The notes under the pieces: generated by a model
What the model saw: only the letters and a program-made list of their open reading frames with translations
What the model was told of the DNA's origin: nothing
The model's database searches: none
Part shown: positions 6,240 through 6,604 of the stretch, piece after piece
Position numbering within the stretch: position 1 is the stretch's first letter
Layout of the letters: every line of letters starts with the position of its first letter
Source of the DNA: Methylocapsa sp.
GTDB lineage: Bacteria > Pseudomonadota > Alphaproteobacteria > Rhizobiales > Beijerinckiaceae
Length of the DNA stretch: 6,604 bases
Assembly: GCA_017353815.1 (NCBI GenBank)
Contig: JAFMSB010000096.1
Location: 1 to 6,604 of the forward strand
Reading direction: 5' to 3'
Made by a program: the position numbers and the translations under genes

Positions 6240-6356
6240 GGTTAAATTCCGTTGACTTGGCACGCAAGCATTTGCATTTATTTCCGGCTGGCGCCGTTCT
6301 GGCACGCTGCTTTTCTTGAGATAACCTTGGCACCCGCGGGAGGCGGCTTTCGCCCG
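6240..6356. promoter_or_regulatory. Divergent ubiG / lysC intergenic region
   Basis: These 117 bases must hold the promoters for ubiG (leftward) and lysC (rightward). On the + strand TTGACT (6252-6257) fits a -35 box well, but the region 17-18 bases downstream (ATTTAT) is only a weak -10. TGGCAC followed by C or G occurs three times in the same orientation, at 6258, 6300 and 6328. GGGAGG at 6338-6343 is the likely lysC ribosome-binding site, with a long 13-base spacer. Confidence 0.4.
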
Positions 6357-6604
6357 ATGGCCCGTCTTGTGATGAAATTTGGCGGCACATCGGTCGCAAA
6401 CATAGAGCGCATCCGCAATGTTGCAAGTCATGTTGCCCGGGAATGGAAGCAAGGCCATGAGATAGCGGTTGTGGTTTCCGCGATGGCTGGCAAGACGAGC
6501 GAGCTCGTGGCCTGGTGCGAGGAAGCGTCGCAACTCTGTGACCGGCGCGAATATGATGCCGTCGTGGCCTCGGGCGAGCAGGTAACTGCGGGTCTCTTAG
6601 CGAT
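6357..6604 (+). CDS. lysC: Aspartate kinase, N-terminal part (runs off the window)
   Basis: Aspartokinase phosphorylates L-aspartate with ATP, the first step towards lysine, threonine, methionine and diaminopimelate. The frame from the ATG at 6357 is open to the window end (82 codons plus two bases). It begins MARLVMKFGGTSVANIERI, with the KFGGTSV nucleotide-binding signature of the family at residues 7-13. It continues with the strand EIAVVVSAMAGKTSEL (39-54) and ends in ASGEQVTAGLLA (71-82), the conserved SGE-x2-(T/S)-A element next to the active site. The catalytic core continues, and the regulatory ACT domains would lie, outside the window. The ATG at 6357 matches the start common in alphaproteobacterial enzymes; ATG 6372 would trim the first strand. 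Feedback control cannot be judged from this piece. Confidence 0.95.
   Translation, partial: MARLVMKFGGTSVANIERIRNVASHVAREWKQGHEIAVVVSAMAGKTSELVAWCEEASQLCDRREYDAVVASGEQVTAGLLA

Noticed and set aside
5571..6245. 224-codon + strand frame
   Set aside because: It lies wholly antisense to ubiG, whose motifs are complete; a shadow frame.
6258..6276. Sigma54-like promoter: TGGCACG followed by TTGCA in the ubiG-lysC region
   Set aside because: The gap between the elements is seven bases instead of four, so GG and GC are three bases out of register; the other two TGGCAC copies lack a GC at the right distance.
1..6604. tRNA genes, CRISPR arrays, IS ends
   Set aside because: No T-loop-like motif with a fitting cloverleaf, no regularly spaced repeats and no transposase-like frame were found on reading both strands.

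Overview
The window looks like part of an alphaproteobacterial chromosome, most likely Hyphomicrobiales. The evidence is a moderately high G+C content and a divergently placed ubiG / lysC (aspartokinase) pair at the right end, an arrangement known from that class. The taxonomic placement is inference; no rRNA or other marker is present.

Left part (1-1939, + strand): the 3' end of a nonribosomal peptide synthetase gene that enters from outside the window. It shows the C-terminal subdomain of an adenylation domain (motifs A7-A10), a peptidyl-carrier domain with its phosphopantetheine serine, and then, in a different reading frame, a terminal thioesterase with a complete Ser-Asp-His triad. One lost base around 660 explains the split. 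An MbtH-like protein, the usual small partner of adenylation domains, follows with a perfect AGGAGG ribosome-binding site. Together they form the release end and helper of a peptide (possibly siderophore) assembly line.

Middle (1940-4706, - strand genes): a hairpin plus T-run facing the + strand genes (about 2150-2193). Next is a secreted parallel beta-helix protein, also split by a one-base frameshift (about 2796-2806). A 449-base gene-poor stretch with several inverted repeats follows, then an intact membrane acyltransferase of the acyltransferase-3 (OafA-like) family.

Right part (4707-6604): a 332-base gene-poor stretch, then a small secreted protein whose six cysteines have mirror-symmetric spacing. 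Then comes ubiG (ubiquinone biosynthesis O-methyltransferase, - strand) with a hairpin just after its stop, a 117-base divergent intergenic region, and the first 82 codons of lysC (+ strand), which was found by direct reading because it runs off the window end.

The right end is core metabolism (quinone and aspartate-family amino acid synthesis); the left and middle are accessory functions (specialised peptide, surface or secreted proteins). Both frameshifts lie in the accessory part, while mbtH, the acyltransferase, the cysteine-rich gene, ubiG and the visible lysC are open.
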